DNA from: Streptomyces sp. CHD11
GTDB lineage: Bacteria; Actinomycetota; Actinomycetes; Streptomycetales; Streptomycetaceae
Length of the DNA stretch: 64,000 nucleotides
Direction of reading: 5' to 3'
Assembly (NCBI RefSeq): GCF_018638295.1
Contig: NZ_JABTTS010000025.1
Span: 548-64,547, forward strand
Positions 40,848 to 49,516 of the stretch are shown piece after piece. Positions within the stretch are counted from its first letter, which is position 1. Every line of letters begins with the position of its first letter. The notes below the pieces were generated by a model. The model did not search any database. It saw only the letters and a program-made list of their open reading frames with translations, and was not told where the DNA came from. The position numbers and the translations under genes were made by a program.

Positions 40848-41402
40848 GTGGACGCGAAAGACATGGGTGCCGACCTCGAGAAGGTGCTCATCACCAAGGA
40901 AGAGATCGACGCCAAGCTGGCGGAGCTGGCCGCGAAGATCGACGCGGAGTACGCGGGCAAGGACGTGCTGATCGTCGGTGTGCTCAAGGGCGCGGTGATG
41001 GTGATGGCCGACCTCGCGCGGGCCCTGTCCGCTCCGGTCACCATGGACTGGATGGCGGTGTCGTCGTACGGCGCGGGTACGCAGTCCTCCGGTGTGGTGC
41101 GGATCCTCAAGGACCTCGACACCGACATCAAGGGCCGGCACGTCCTGATCGTCGAGGACATCATCGACTCCGGACTGACCCTGTCGTGGCTGATCTCCAA
41201 CCTCGGCTCCCGCGAGCCTGCCTCCCTCAAGGTGTGCACGCTGCTGCGCAAGCCCGAGGCAGCCAAGGTCGCCATCGACGTGGCATGGGTCGGCTTCGAC
41301 ATCCCCAACGAGTTCGTCGTCGGTTACGGCCTCGACTACGCCGAGAAGTACCGGAACCTCCCGTTCGTCGGTACGCTCGCCCCTCACGTCTACGGCGGCT
41401 GA
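40848..41402 (+). CDS. hpt: Hypoxanthine phosphoribosyltransferase
   Basis: The 184-residue protein has the PRPP-binding motif VLIVEDIIDSGLTL, VGVLKGAVMVMADL and VGYGLDYAEKYRNLP. It salvages hypoxanthine and guanine to IMP and GMP with PRPP. GTG at 40848 is the likely start (GAAAGTGA upstream), with ATG 40863 as an alternative. Conserved next to tilS and ftsH in Gram-positive bacteria. Confidence 0.94.
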   Translation: MDAKDMGADLEKVLITKEEIDAKLAELAAKIDAEYAGKDVLIVGVLKGAVMVMADLARALSAPVTMDWMAVSSYGAGTQSSGVVRILKDLDTDIKGRHVLIVEDIIDSGLTLSWLISNLGSREPASLKVCTLLRKPEAAKVAIDVAWVGFDIPNEFVVGYGLDYAEKYRNLPFVGTLAPHVYGG

Positions 41403-41590
41403 ACGCCGGGGCCCGGCCCGTCGTACGGTGATCGGGAACCCCGGCGGGCTCCGCGGCGTTGGAGCATGCGTGGACGGGAACGCCGGCTGTCCCCCGCAGC
41501 TTCGGGGGGCGAGGCTGGGGTACCGTCCGAAGAACAGTCTTTATCAAACTCACTATGGCAGGAGGGACGGGGCGGCACCGCTCCGTATGG

Positions 41591-43630
41591 ATGGACGTGA
41601 AGCGATACTTCCGTGGGCCGGTCATGTGGATCGTGCTGGCCGTCCTTGCCGTGGTCGTGTTGATGCAGGTCGTCGGCTCGTCCGGCGGCCACAAGACGGT
41701 GGACACCGGCCAGGTCGTCCAGGCGATCAATGAGAACAAGGTCGAGTCGGCCAAGCTGACCACCGGCGACGAGCAGATCATCAAGGTCGAGCTCAAGGAC
41801 GGCCAGAAGGTCGAAGACAGCTCGAAGATCCAGGCGAGCTACATCGGCGACCAGGGCGTCACCATCGCCAATACGCTGCAGGACAAGTTCCAGAACGATC
41901 AGATCCCGGACGGCTACACGGTTTCGCCGTCGAAGCAGAACCCGTTCGTCAGCATTCTGCTGTCGCTTCTGCCGTTCGTCCTCATCATCGTGGTCTTCCT
42001 GTTCCTGATGAACCAGATGCAGGGCGGCGGCTCCCGCGTCATGCAGTTCGGGAAGTCCAAGGCGAAGCTCATCACCAAGGACACCCCGAAGACGACGTTC
42101 TCCGACGTCGCGGGATCCGAGGAGGCCGTCGAGGAACTCCACGAGATCAAGGAGTTCTTGCAGGAGCCGGCGAAGTTCCAGGCCGTCGGCGCCAAGATTC
42201 CCAAGGGCGTGCTGCTGTACGGCCCGCCCGGTACCGGCAAGACCCTGCTCGCGCGTGCTGTCGCGGGCGAGGCGGGTGTGCCGTTCTACTCGATCTCCGG
42301 TTCCGACTTCGTCGAGATGTTCGTCGGTGTCGGTGCCTCCCGGGTCCGTGACCTGTTCGAGCAGGCCAAGGCCAACGCTCCCGCGATCGTCTTCGTCGAC
42401 GAGATCGACGCGGTCGGCCGCCACCGCGGCGCCGGCCTCGGCGGTGGGCACGACGAGCGTGAGCAGACCCTGAACCAGCTGCTCGTCGAGATGGACGGCT
42501 TCGACGTCAAGGGCGGCGTGATCCTCATCGCCGCGACGAACCGGCCGGACATCCTCGACCCGGCCCTGCTGCGGCCCGGCCGCTTCGACCGCCAGATCGC
42601 GGTCGACCGTCCGGACATGAACGGCCGGCTGGAGATCCTCAAGGTGCACCAGAAGGGCAAGCCGGTCGCCCCGGACGTCGACCTGTCGGCCGTCGCCCGC
42701 CGCACCCCCGGCATGACCGGTGCCGACCTGGCCAACGTCCTGAACGAGGCAGCGCTGCTGACCGCGCGCAGCGATCAGAAGCTGATCGACAACCACATGC
42801 TGGACGAGGCGATCGACCGTGTGGTGGCGGGCCCGCAGAAGCGGACCCGGATCATGTCGGACAAGGAGAAGAAGATCACCGCGTACCACGAGGGCGGTCA
42901 CGCCCTGGTCGCGGCGGCCTCACCGAACTCCGACCCGGTCCACAAGATCACCATCCTGTCCAGAGGCCGCGCCCTGGGTTACACCATGGTTCTGCCCGAC
43001 GAGGACAGGTACTCCACCACGCGCAACGAGATGCTGGACCAACTGGCCTACATGCTGGGCGGCCGCGCGGCGGAGGAGCTCGTCTTCCACGACCCGACCA
43101 CCGGTGCGGCCAACGACATCGAGAAGGCCACCGGTCTGGCCCGCGCGATGGTCACGCAGTACGGCATGACCGAGCGGCTCGGCGCGATCAAGTTCGGCGG
43201 TGACAACACCGAGCCGTTCGTCGGCCGTGAGATGGGTCACCAGCGGGACTACTCGGAAGAGGTCGCCGCGCTGGTCGACGAAGAGGTCAAGAAGCTCATC
43301 GAGACCGCGCACAACGAGGCCTGGGAGATCCTGGTCGAGAACCGGGACGTTCTCGACAACCTCGTCCTGGCCCTCCTGGAGCGGGAGACGCTGGGCAAGG
43401 AGGAGATCGCCGAGGTCTTCGCGCAGATCGTCAAGCGCCCGCCCAGGCCCGCCTGGACCGGCTCCTCGCACCGTACGCCGTCGACCCGTCCGCCGGTCCT
43501 CTCCCCCAAGGAGCTGGCCCTGACGAACGGCGCGAACGGCGCGACACCGGCCATCAGCACCGTCAAGAGCACCGCGGCGGAGCCCGCCCCGGCGCCCGAG
43601 CGGACCCCGGAGGAACGCCCCGAGAGCTGA
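41591..43630 (+). CDS. ftsH: ATP-dependent membrane zinc protease FtsH
   Basis: The 679-residue protein has two membrane segments around a short outer domain (IVLAVLAVVVLMQVVG; ILLSLLPFVLIIVVFLFLM), an AAA domain (Walker A GPPGTGKT, Walker B IVFVDEIDAVG, second region of homology RPDILDPALLRPGRFDR) and a protease domain (HEGGH with downstream TGAANDIEKAT). It degrades misassembled membrane and regulatory proteins. The C-terminal tail is Ala/Pro-rich. ATG 41591 (MDVKRYF) is preferred by family similarity; ATG 41555 would fit a leaderless start. A strong terminator follows. Confidence 0.96.
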   Translation: MDVKRYFRGPVMWIVLAVLAVVVLMQVVGSSGGHKTVDTGQVVQAINENKVESAKLTTGDEQIIKVELKDGQKVEDSSKIQASYIGDQGVTIANTLQDKFQNDQIPDGYTVSPSKQNPFVSILLSLLPFVLIIVVFLFLMNQMQGGGSRVMQFGKSKAKLITKDTPKTTFSDVAGSEEAVEELHEIKEFLQEPAKFQAVGAKIPKGVLLYGPPGTGKTLLARAVAGEAGVPFYSISGSDFVEMFVGVGASRVRDLFEQAKANAPAIVFVDEIDAVGRHRGAGLGGGHDEREQTLNQLLVEMDGFDVKGGVILIAATNRPDILDPALLRPGRFDRQIAVDRPDMNGRLEILKVHQKGKPVAPDVDLSAVARRTPGMTGADLANVLNEAALLTARSDQKLIDNHMLDEAIDRVVAGPQKRTRIMSDKEKKITAYHEGGHALVAAASPNSDPVHKITILSRGRALGYTMVLPDEDRYSTTRNEMLDQLAYMLGGRAAEELVFHDPTTGAANDIEKATGLARAMVTQYGMTERLGAIKFGGDNTEPFVGREMGHQRDYSEEVAALVDEEVKKLIETAHNEAWEILVENRDVLDNLVLALLERETLGKEEIAEVFAQIVKRPPRPAWTGSSHRTPSTRPPVLSPKELALTNGANGATPAISTVKSTAAEPAPAPERTPEERPES

Positions 43631-43666
43631 CACCGGGCTCAGGGCGCCCCACCGGGCCCGGAATGG

Positions 43667-43709
43667 ATGCCGCGTCCCCCAGGTTCTAGCCTGAGGGACG
43701 CGGCATTTT
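43667..43709 (+). terminator. Rho-independent terminator between ftsH and folE
   Basis: Arms 43667-43683 and 43690-43706 pair at 16 of 17 positions (ATGCCGCGTCCC core) with a TTCTAG loop; the run TTTT at 43706-43709 overlaps the end of the stem. It is a textbook intrinsic terminator, unusual in this GC-rich window. Confidence 0.9.
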
Positions 43710-43772
43710 GCGTAGCCGCGGACGAGGCGCGCGCCCGGGCGCGCGCCTGACGGCACAGGAACGAGGCAATCC

Positions 43773-44378
43773 ATGACCGACCCCGTGACGCTGGACGGCA
43801 TACCCCCCGTCGGCGAGTTCGACGAGAAGCGGGCCCGCAACGCCGTGCGCGAACTGCTGATCGCGGTCGGCGAGGACCCGGACCGGGAGGGCCTCCAGGA
43901 GACCCCGGCACGGGTGGCGCGGGCGTACCGGGAGATCTTCGCGGGGCTCTGGCAGAAGCCCGAGGACGTTCTGACCACGACGTTCGACCTCGGTCATGAC
44001 GAGATGGTGCTCGTGAAGGACATCGAGGTGTACTCGACCTGTGAGCACCACCTGGTGCCGTTCCGGGGCGTGGCGCACGTCGGCTACATCCCGGCCACCA
44101 GCGGAAAGATCACCGGACTGTCCAAGCTGGCCCGGCTGGTGGACGTCTATGCCCGCCGCCCGCAGGTGCAGGAGCGGCTCACCACCCAGATCGCGGACTC
44201 CTTGACGGACCTCCTGGAGCCGCGCGGAGTGATCGTCGTTCTGGAGTGCGAGCACATGTGCATGTCGATGCGGGGCATCCGCAAGCCCGGCGCGAAGACC
44301 ATCACCTCGGCCGTGCGCGGTCAGCTGCGGGACGCGGCGACCCGCAACGAGGCGATGAGCCTGATCATGGCGCGCTGA
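43773..44378 (+). CDS. folE: GTP cyclohydrolase I
   Basis: The 201-residue protein has GTP cyclohydrolase I motifs: EGLQETPARVARAY, zinc and substrate residues in STCEHHLVPF, GYIPATSGKITGLSKLARLVD and ECEHMCMSMRGIRKPGA. It converts GTP to dihydroneopterin triphosphate, the first step to folate. ATG at 43773. It is isolated from ftsH by a strong terminator, so it needs its own promoter in 43710-43772. The rest of the pathway (folP, folB, folK) is on the opposite strand just beyond. Confidence 0.96.
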   Translation: MTDPVTLDGIPPVGEFDEKRARNAVRELLIAVGEDPDREGLQETPARVARAYREIFAGLWQKPEDVLTTTFDLGHDEMVLVKDIEVYSTCEHHLVPFRGVAHVGYIPATSGKITGLSKLARLVDVYARRPQVQERLTTQIADSLTDLLEPRGVIVVLECEHMCMSMRGIRKPGAKTITSAVRGQLRDAATRNEAMSLIMAR

Positions 44379-44444
44379 GGCCGGCGGTCCGTGCGGCGGG
44401 CGCCGTTCGTGTGCCCTCCGAGCGGTGGCGCGCGGTGCCGCGCC

Positions 44445-44936
44445 TCAGGCCGCCGGTGCCGTCCCCGGGCCGCCGCCGTTGTCGTCGTCCTCCGGGAGCT
44501 TGCAGACGCGCTCCAGGAAGATGGCCGCCGCTATGACACCGATGCCCGCCAGGACCGAGGCGCCCGCGTAGACGGCCTGGTCGCGGCGGGCGGGGACGTC
44601 CAGGAACTCCAGCAGGAAGACGCCCGTACCGCCGTACATGCCGGCGACCAGGGCCGCGACCAGGGCGCTGGCCTGTCCGAACACGACCGCGCGGGCCGCC
44701 ATCAGCGGGTCGACGCCCTTGGCGTCGGGCTGCCGCTCGCGCTGGGCGTCGAGGCGGGCGCGCAGCGAGAGGGCGGTGGCCGTGAGGATCGCCGCGATCA
44801 GGGCGAGGACGATGGGGGCGGCCACGGGGACGCTCGGCAGGCTCCCCAGGGAGTTCCACAGGCGGGCGCCGGCCCAGGACAGGATCCCGGCGACGACGAA
44901 GACGCCGGCCAGCACCCGGATGCGCAGCTCTTTCAC
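44445..44936 (-). CDS. DUF3180 membrane protein
   Basis: The 163-residue protein has four predicted membrane helices in two hairpins (VLAGVFVVAGILSWAGARLW; VPVAAPIVLALIAAILTA; ASALVAALVAGMYGGTGVFLL; ASVLAGIGVIAAAIFLE) and an acidic tail. It matches DUF3180, whose function is unknown and whose gene is regularly last in the actinobacterial folate cluster. GTG at 44936 has an AAGGGA site upstream. Confidence 0.88.
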   Translation of the reverse strand: MKELRIRVLAGVFVVAGILSWAGARLWNSLGSLPSVPVAAPIVLALIAAILTATALSLRARLDAQRERQPDAKGVDPLMAARAVVFGQASALVAALVAGMYGGTGVFLLEFLDVPARRDQAVYAGASVLAGIGVIAAAIFLERVCKLPEDDDNGGGPGTAPAA

Positions 44937-44996
44937 GGTGTCCCTTCGCGTTCCCCGGACCGGTGCCCCGGAAAGTGGTCGTGTCGACCTTAACGG

Positions 44997-45608
44997 CTAC
45001 TCGGGCAGCCGGAGTTCCAGGTCCGCACGGGGCGTGACGCCGTCCCGGGTGACCGCGCCGAGAAGGTCGGCGACGGATCCGCGGCCCGGCAGCCGCGCGC
45101 CGGGGTCGATGTCGTGCCAGGGGACGAGGACGAAGGCCCGCTCGTGGGCGCGCGGGTGCGGCAGGGTGAGCCAGGGGTCGTCCGAGTGGAGGTCCGCGTA
45201 GGCGACGATGTCCACGTCCAGGGTGCGCGGGCCCCAGCGCTCGTCCCGGACCCGGTGGAAGGCCTCCTCCACCGCGTGTGCCCGCTCCAGCAGGGAGGAC
45301 GGGGGCAGGGTGGTCCGCAGGACCGCGACCGCGTTGAAGTACGAGGGCTGGCTGCCGGGCTCGACGCCCCACGGCTCCGTCTCGTACACGGGTGAGACGG
45401 CCTTGACCCGGATGCCCGGGGTGTCCTCCAGGGCGTCGACGGCCCCCTGGAGGGTCTCCAGGCGGTTGCCCAGGTTGGCGCCCAGGGAGACGACGGCCCG
45501 CTTCGGGTTCTGCAGCGTGGTGTCGGCGGCGTCGACCCGCTCGACCACGGAGGCGGGGACGGGCTGGACGGTCGGGTCGGTGTGGCCCGTGGTGGACGGC
45601 CTGGTCAT
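44997..45608 (-). CDS. folK: 2-amino-4-hydroxy-6-hydroxymethyldihydropteridine pyrophosphokinase
   Basis: The 203-residue protein has HPPK motifs SLGANLGNR, SPVYETEPWG, and R-W-G-PRTLDVDIV with the metal-binding aspartates. It transfers pyrophosphate from ATP to the hydroxymethylpterin made by FolB. ATG at 45608 overlaps the folB stop (ATGA). A 40-residue disordered N-terminus precedes the core. The C-terminal LPHPRAHERAFVL is typical. Confidence 0.95.
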   Translation of the reverse strand: MTRPSTTGHTDPTVQPVPASVVERVDAADTTLQNPKRAVVSLGANLGNRLETLQGAVDALEDTPGIRVKAVSPVYETEPWGVEPGSQPSYFNAVAVLRTTLPPSSLLERAHAVEEAFHRVRDERWGPRTLDVDIVAYADLHSDDPWLTLPHPRAHERAFVLVPWHDIDPGARLPGRGSVADLLGAVTRDGVTPRADLELRLPE

Positions 45609-45964
45609 ACGCGGCTCCGGGTGATGGTGACGGTCACGTCGTCGAAGGGCACGGTGATCGGCGCGTCCGGCTTGTGGACGCACACCTCCACCTCCCGCAC
45701 CACGTCGTGTTTCAGACAGACCTGGGCGATGTGCTCGGCGAGCGTCTCGATGAGGTTGACGGGCTCGCCCTGGACGACGGCCACCACCTCCTCGGCCACG
45801 ATGCCGTAGTGCACGGTCTTCGTCAGGTCGTCGTCGGCCGCGGCCGGCCGGATGTCCAGGCCGAGAACGAGGTCCACGATGAAGGTCTGGCCCTCCTCGC
45901 GTTCCTTCGGGAACACACCGTGGTGCCCACGGGCCTTGAGGCCGCGCAGCGCGACACGATCCAC
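45605..45964 (-). CDS. folB: Dihydroneopterin aldolase
   Basis: The 119-residue protein has the FolB pattern: DRVALRGLKARGHHGVFPKERE, the catalytic region HYGIVAEEV and NLIETLAEHIA, then VEVCVHKPDAPI. It cleaves dihydroneopterin to the hydroxymethylpterin used by FolK. GTG 45964 is chosen because AGGAG lies six to seven bases upstream; longer readings run through Pro/Arg-rich noncoding-like sequence. Confidence 0.95.
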   Translation of the reverse strand: MDRVALRGLKARGHHGVFPKEREEGQTFIVDLVLGLDIRPAAADDDLTKTVHYGIVAEEVVAVVQGEPVNLIETLAEHIAQVCLKHDVVREVEVCVHKPDAPITVPFDDVTVTITRSRV

Positions 45965-46137
45965 ACGAATCACTCCTGCAGTCGTCGGTCCGGCCGGTCG
46001 GTGCCCTGTGCGCGGGTCACACCGGCCTGCACTCGAATCTACCCGTGGCCACCGACGGTACGGGCGCCCCGGGGGTGTCGCCGCGGTCCGGCGGACGCCG
46101 GGCCTCGTCCGTCGTCTGCCCCGGGGAAGGCGCGGGC

Positions 46138-46176
46138 TCACCACGCCGGCGGCGGCCGTGGCCGCCGGCGTGGTGA
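46138..46176 (-). terminator. Perfect 16-bp hairpin between the NTF2-like gene and folB
   Basis: Arms 46138-46153 and 46161-46176 (TCACCACGCCGGCGGC) pair perfectly around a seven-base loop, about 73 bases past the upstream minus-strand stop. No U run. It probably ends the folP unit, which implies a separate folB-folK promoter. Confidence 0.75.
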
Positions 46177-46248
46177 TTCCGGCCACGTCCCCGTCCGGGG
46201 GGCCGGGTATGCCCTCGGCCGGTCGGTCGCGCCCGCCGGGCGGGGTGC

Positions 46249-46767
46249 TCACTCCGGGATATCGGGCCCGGGGGTGTCCTCGTCCTCGCCCTCGTCCTCC
46301 TCGGCGAGGACCGGGGAGGCGTGGTGCGACCAGAGTTTCCAGCCGGCCGGGGTGCGCCGGAACACGTTGGTGGCGACGACGAGCTGGCCCACCAGGGGCC
46401 CCAGCTCCTCGCCGTCCTCGGGGGCCGGGCCGCCGCTGAGGATGTTCTCGGTGCAGGTCACCACGGCGGTGTCGCCGGTGACGGAGACATGCACATCGGT
46501 GAGGAAGAACTGGATGTAGTCGGTGTTCGCCATGATCAGGGCGTACGACCTCAGGACCTCGCCGCGTCCGGTGAGCACCGGCCAGCCGGGGTGGACGCAG
46601 GAGACCACCCCGCTGTCCGCCGGATCGTGGTAGGTCTCGTCGATGCCGAGGTCGGCCGGGGTGAGCCAGAGCGACGCGACCTCCTCGAAGTCGCCCCTCT
46701 CCAGCGCCTCGTAGAAGGCGGTGTTGGCGGCTTCCACCTGCTCGACATCGGTGTGGGGTGCGCTCAC
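46249..46767 (-). CDS. NTF2-like (SnoaL-type) protein
   Basis: The 172-residue protein has the NTF2/SnoaL cone fold pattern (ANTAFYEALERGDFEEVASLW, TGRGEVLRSYALIMANT, VATNVFRRTPAGWKLWSHHASP) and a strongly acidic tail (EEDEGEDED). It is conserved in the actinobacterial folate cluster, but its role is unknown; no catalytic residues are certain. GTG at 46767 overlaps the folP stop (GTGA). Confidence 0.85.
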   Translation of the reverse strand: MSAPHTDVEQVEAANTAFYEALERGDFEEVASLWLTPADLGIDETYHDPADSGVVSCVHPGWPVLTGRGEVLRSYALIMANTDYIQFFLTDVHVSVTGDTAVVTCTENILSGGPAPEDGEELGPLVGQLVVATNVFRRTPAGWKLWSHHASPVLAEEDEGEDEDTPGPDIPE

Positions 46768-47678
46768 CGGGCTCCCTCTGCGCCGCGCGCGCCGGGTTCG
46801 GGGGGTGTCGGGGGTGCCGTGCGTGCCTCTTCTATCGCGCGGGTGACCCGTACGGCGTCCGCGGTCGCCCGTACCTCGTGCACGCGGACCGCCCAGGCGC
46901 CCGCCTGGGCGGCGAGGGCGGAGACCGCGGCGGTGGCCGCGTCGCGCTCGCGGGCGGGCGGGGGCGGGGCGTCCGGGCCGGCCAGGACGCGGCCGAGGAA
47001 CCGCTTGCGGGAGGCGGCCACGAGCACCGGGTGGCCGAGGCCGAGGAGCCGGTCGAGGCGGGCGAGCAGGGCCAGGTCGTGTCCGGCGTCCTTGGAGAAG
47101 CCGAGACCGGGATCGACGATCACGCGGTCGGCCGCGATACCGCCCTCCAGGACGGCCTCCACGCGCGTGCGCAGTTCGTCGCCGACCTCGGTGACCACGT
47201 CGGCGTACACGCCCCTGACGTTGCCGCCCTCCAGGAAGCCGCGCCAGTGCATGACGACGAACGGGGCTCCGGAGGCGGCCACGGCCGGGATCATCGCCGG
47301 ATCGGCGAGACCACCGCTGACGTCGTTGACGAGGGCGGCGCCGGCCGCGAGGGACCGCTCGGCGACCGAGGCGCGCATGGTGTCCACGGAGACGGTGACG
47401 CCTTCCGAGGCGAGGCCGCGGACCACGGGGATGACGCGCTTGAGTTCCTCGGCCTCGTCGACCCGGGTGGCACCGGGCCGGGTGGACTCGCCTCCGACAT
47501 CGACCAGGTCGGCGCCCTGGGAGACCAGATCGAGACCGTGCTTGACGGCGGTCGTCGTGTCGAACCAGCGGCCGCCGTCGGAGAAGGAGTCCGGGGTGAC
47601 GTTCACGACCCCCATGACCGCGCACCGGTCCCAGGGGGGAAGACCCGCGACCTGGCGGCGTCCGCTTCGGTTGCTCAT
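46764..47678 (-). CDS. folP: Dihydropteroate synthase
   Basis: The 304-residue TIM barrel has the two DHPS signatures, VMGVVNVTPDSFSDGG and GADLVDVGGESTRPGA, with VNDVSGG and AASRKRFLG for substrate binding. It joins p-aminobenzoate to the pterin and is the sulfonamide target. ATG at 47678 comes seven bases after TACGCT, suggesting a leaderless message. First gene of the folate unit. Confidence 0.96.
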   Translation of the reverse strand: MSNRSGRRQVAGLPPWDRCAVMGVVNVTPDSFSDGGRWFDTTTAVKHGLDLVSQGADLVDVGGESTRPGATRVDEAEELKRVIPVVRGLASEGVTVSVDTMRASVAERSLAAGAALVNDVSGGLADPAMIPAVAASGAPFVVMHWRGFLEGGNVRGVYADVVTEVGDELRTRVEAVLEGGIAADRVIVDPGLGFSKDAGHDLALLARLDRLLGLGHPVLVAASRKRFLGRVLAGPDAPPPPARERDAATAAVSALAAQAGAWAVRVHEVRATADAVRVTRAIEEARTAPPTPPEPGARGAEGAR

Positions 47679-47856
47679 ATGTTCAGCGTAGGCCCAGGGG
47701 GTGGGCGGGGTGTGCCTCGGCCCGGGCGGGGACTCCGGCCGGGGACGCCGGGGGCCACGGCGCTGCGCGGGGGCTGCCCCTGTCGCGCGGGGGGCCCTCC
47801 GCCCGTGCGCGGGTCGATTCCCCCGCCGTCAGGGGACGCGGGCCGCGCGGCGGACT

Positions 47857-49131
47857 TCACGAGGTTCTCCCGATCCGGCCCTCGCCCTGCCCCTCTGCAC
47901 GCCCTCTCCGCCTCTCCTCCCGTTTTCCCCGTTTCTCCTCCCGCCCTCCCCGCCCGGTTCCCGCACCGCCGGTGCCGCGGGTCGCGCGGCCGGCCAGGGG
48001 GAATGCCGCGCTGCCCATGACCGCCTCGTCGCCGGGTTCGAGGGCGTCGAGCCCGGTCTCGCGGTGCCACACCGCGATGCCGGTCTCCGAGCAGCCGATG
48101 ACGGCCGGGGTCCAGGAGTGGGCCCTGGCCTCGTCCATGAAGCGTTCGATGGCACCGGGCCAGGCCTCGGCGTCGCCGACCGGGTCGCCGTCGGCCAGCA
48201 TCACCCCGGCGACCACGCGGTAGGTCACCGCGGCCTTGCCGCTGGGGGAGAAGACGACGGCCCTGTCCCGGCGCAGCGCGAGGTGGCGGAGGGAGTTGCC
48301 GGCACCGTGCCGGGCGAGCAGGGCGCGCAGCCGCCTCTCGTCGTCCCCGGTGCGCCGCGCCGCCGGGTGCCGGGGCCGGACGGCCAGGTAGAGGGTGGTG
48401 AGAGCGGTGAGCAGGCCGAGCGCGCCGAGCGAGAACGTGACCGTCCAGGAGGCGTCTCCCCGGTAGTGGACCGGGCCCTCGAAGCCGAACAGGCCGTACA
48501 GGACGTGGGTGAGGCGGTCGGCGAGGCTCGGGTCGTCGACCAGCGGGCCGGGATGGGCGTTGACGACGAGCAGCCCGAGGAGCAGTGAACCGGCGCCCAT
48601 CAAAACGAGATGGGCCAGTGCCCGCCCCCTGCCGCCCGGACCGGGCGGGGCGGTGAACCGATCGCGATGGCACACCAGGGGGACGAGCAGCACGAGTGGC
48701 AGGAGGACAGCGAGGAGGGAGTGACGGTAGGCGAACTGGGCGGCCGCACCGGCCGGAAGCAGGACGACGGCGCCCTGCCAGGCCCGTCGCCTGCCCTGTC
48801 CGAGCCCGCGCGTGAGCAGCAGCAGGAGCACGCCGGCGCTGAGCGAGAGGGCGGCCGCGAACGGGCCGAGCGCGGCGGGCAGCAGCTCGGCGACCGCGAA
48901 CGTATGGCTGTGCCGGAAACGGGGGAGGACGCCGCCGGCGATGTCCAGGAGGCCCACCAGGGCACTCGCGCGGCCGGCGAGGGCGGGGACCGTCCCTGGG
49001 CGCGGCCCGCGCGGCAGGCGGCATACGCCCGGTCGTCCGGCCCCCTGGTCCCGACGCCCGCCCAAGGGCCGCCGTCCGCCCGCGGGTTCCGGTGCCCCGC
49101 CCGACATGTCCTCACCCGTCCTGACAGACAT
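47857..49131 (-). pseudogene. Truncated MprF/lysyltransferase-like membrane protein (DUF2156)
   Basis: The frame encodes about 424 residues. The N-terminal two thirds has six or so membrane segments and then the start of a DUF2156 GNAT-like domain (SLRHLALRRDRAVVFSPSGK, VTYRVVAGVMLADGDPVGD, FMDEARAHSWTPAVIGCSE). After EAVMGSAAFPLAGRATRG (near 47980) the family sequence stops, and about 40 residues of low-complexity Gly/Arg/Glu follow to the stop. As I recall, intact homologues run on for roughly 150-200 residues including catalytic GNAT parts. I infer a 3' deletion or replacement. A shortened functional protein cannot be excluded. Start is uncertain (ATG 49131 or 49107). Confidence 0.65.
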
Positions 49132-49516
49132 CGCGTCCCGTGGTTCTGCGAGAGGCCGTGGATCCGGTCCCGATTCGGGCATCCGGCGACATTGCGCCCT
49201 CTAGGACGGCGTCCCGGGAGGAGAGGTTCACTCCGCGGCACGGTCGGATCCGCGCACGGGGACGGACAGGACGGAGGGGGTGGAGGGGACGGAGGCGTGG
49301 ACGGCGGTGCGGGGGACGGGGAAAGCGGAATGCGCGGGACGCGACTTCACGGTCTTCCGGGCCGTCTTCCCCGGGTGGGCCGATCTTGATGAAATTGGGC
49401 ACGGTGTCTATTCACGTTCGCTCCGCGTTCGCTGATGGCCTGTGAAACTCGCGTTGTGGCTTTGTTTTTACGGGGCGGGGCACCATGATTCGCCTACGCG
49501 CGGTAAGTTTCTGGCC
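49132..49516. other. 385-base intergenic region with a candidate promoter
   Basis: No gene is evident. A G-rich purine tract occupies 49255-49330. A promoter-like pair, TTGATG (49386-49391), 17 bases, TATTCA (49409-49414), precedes the coiled-coil gene by about 100 bases. Confidence 0.5.
49386..49414 (+). promoter_or_regulatory. Candidate promoter of the coiled-coil protein gene
   Basis: TTGATG and TATTCA at 17-base spacing in a locally AT-rich stretch, upstream of the ATG at 49517. Confidence 0.45.
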
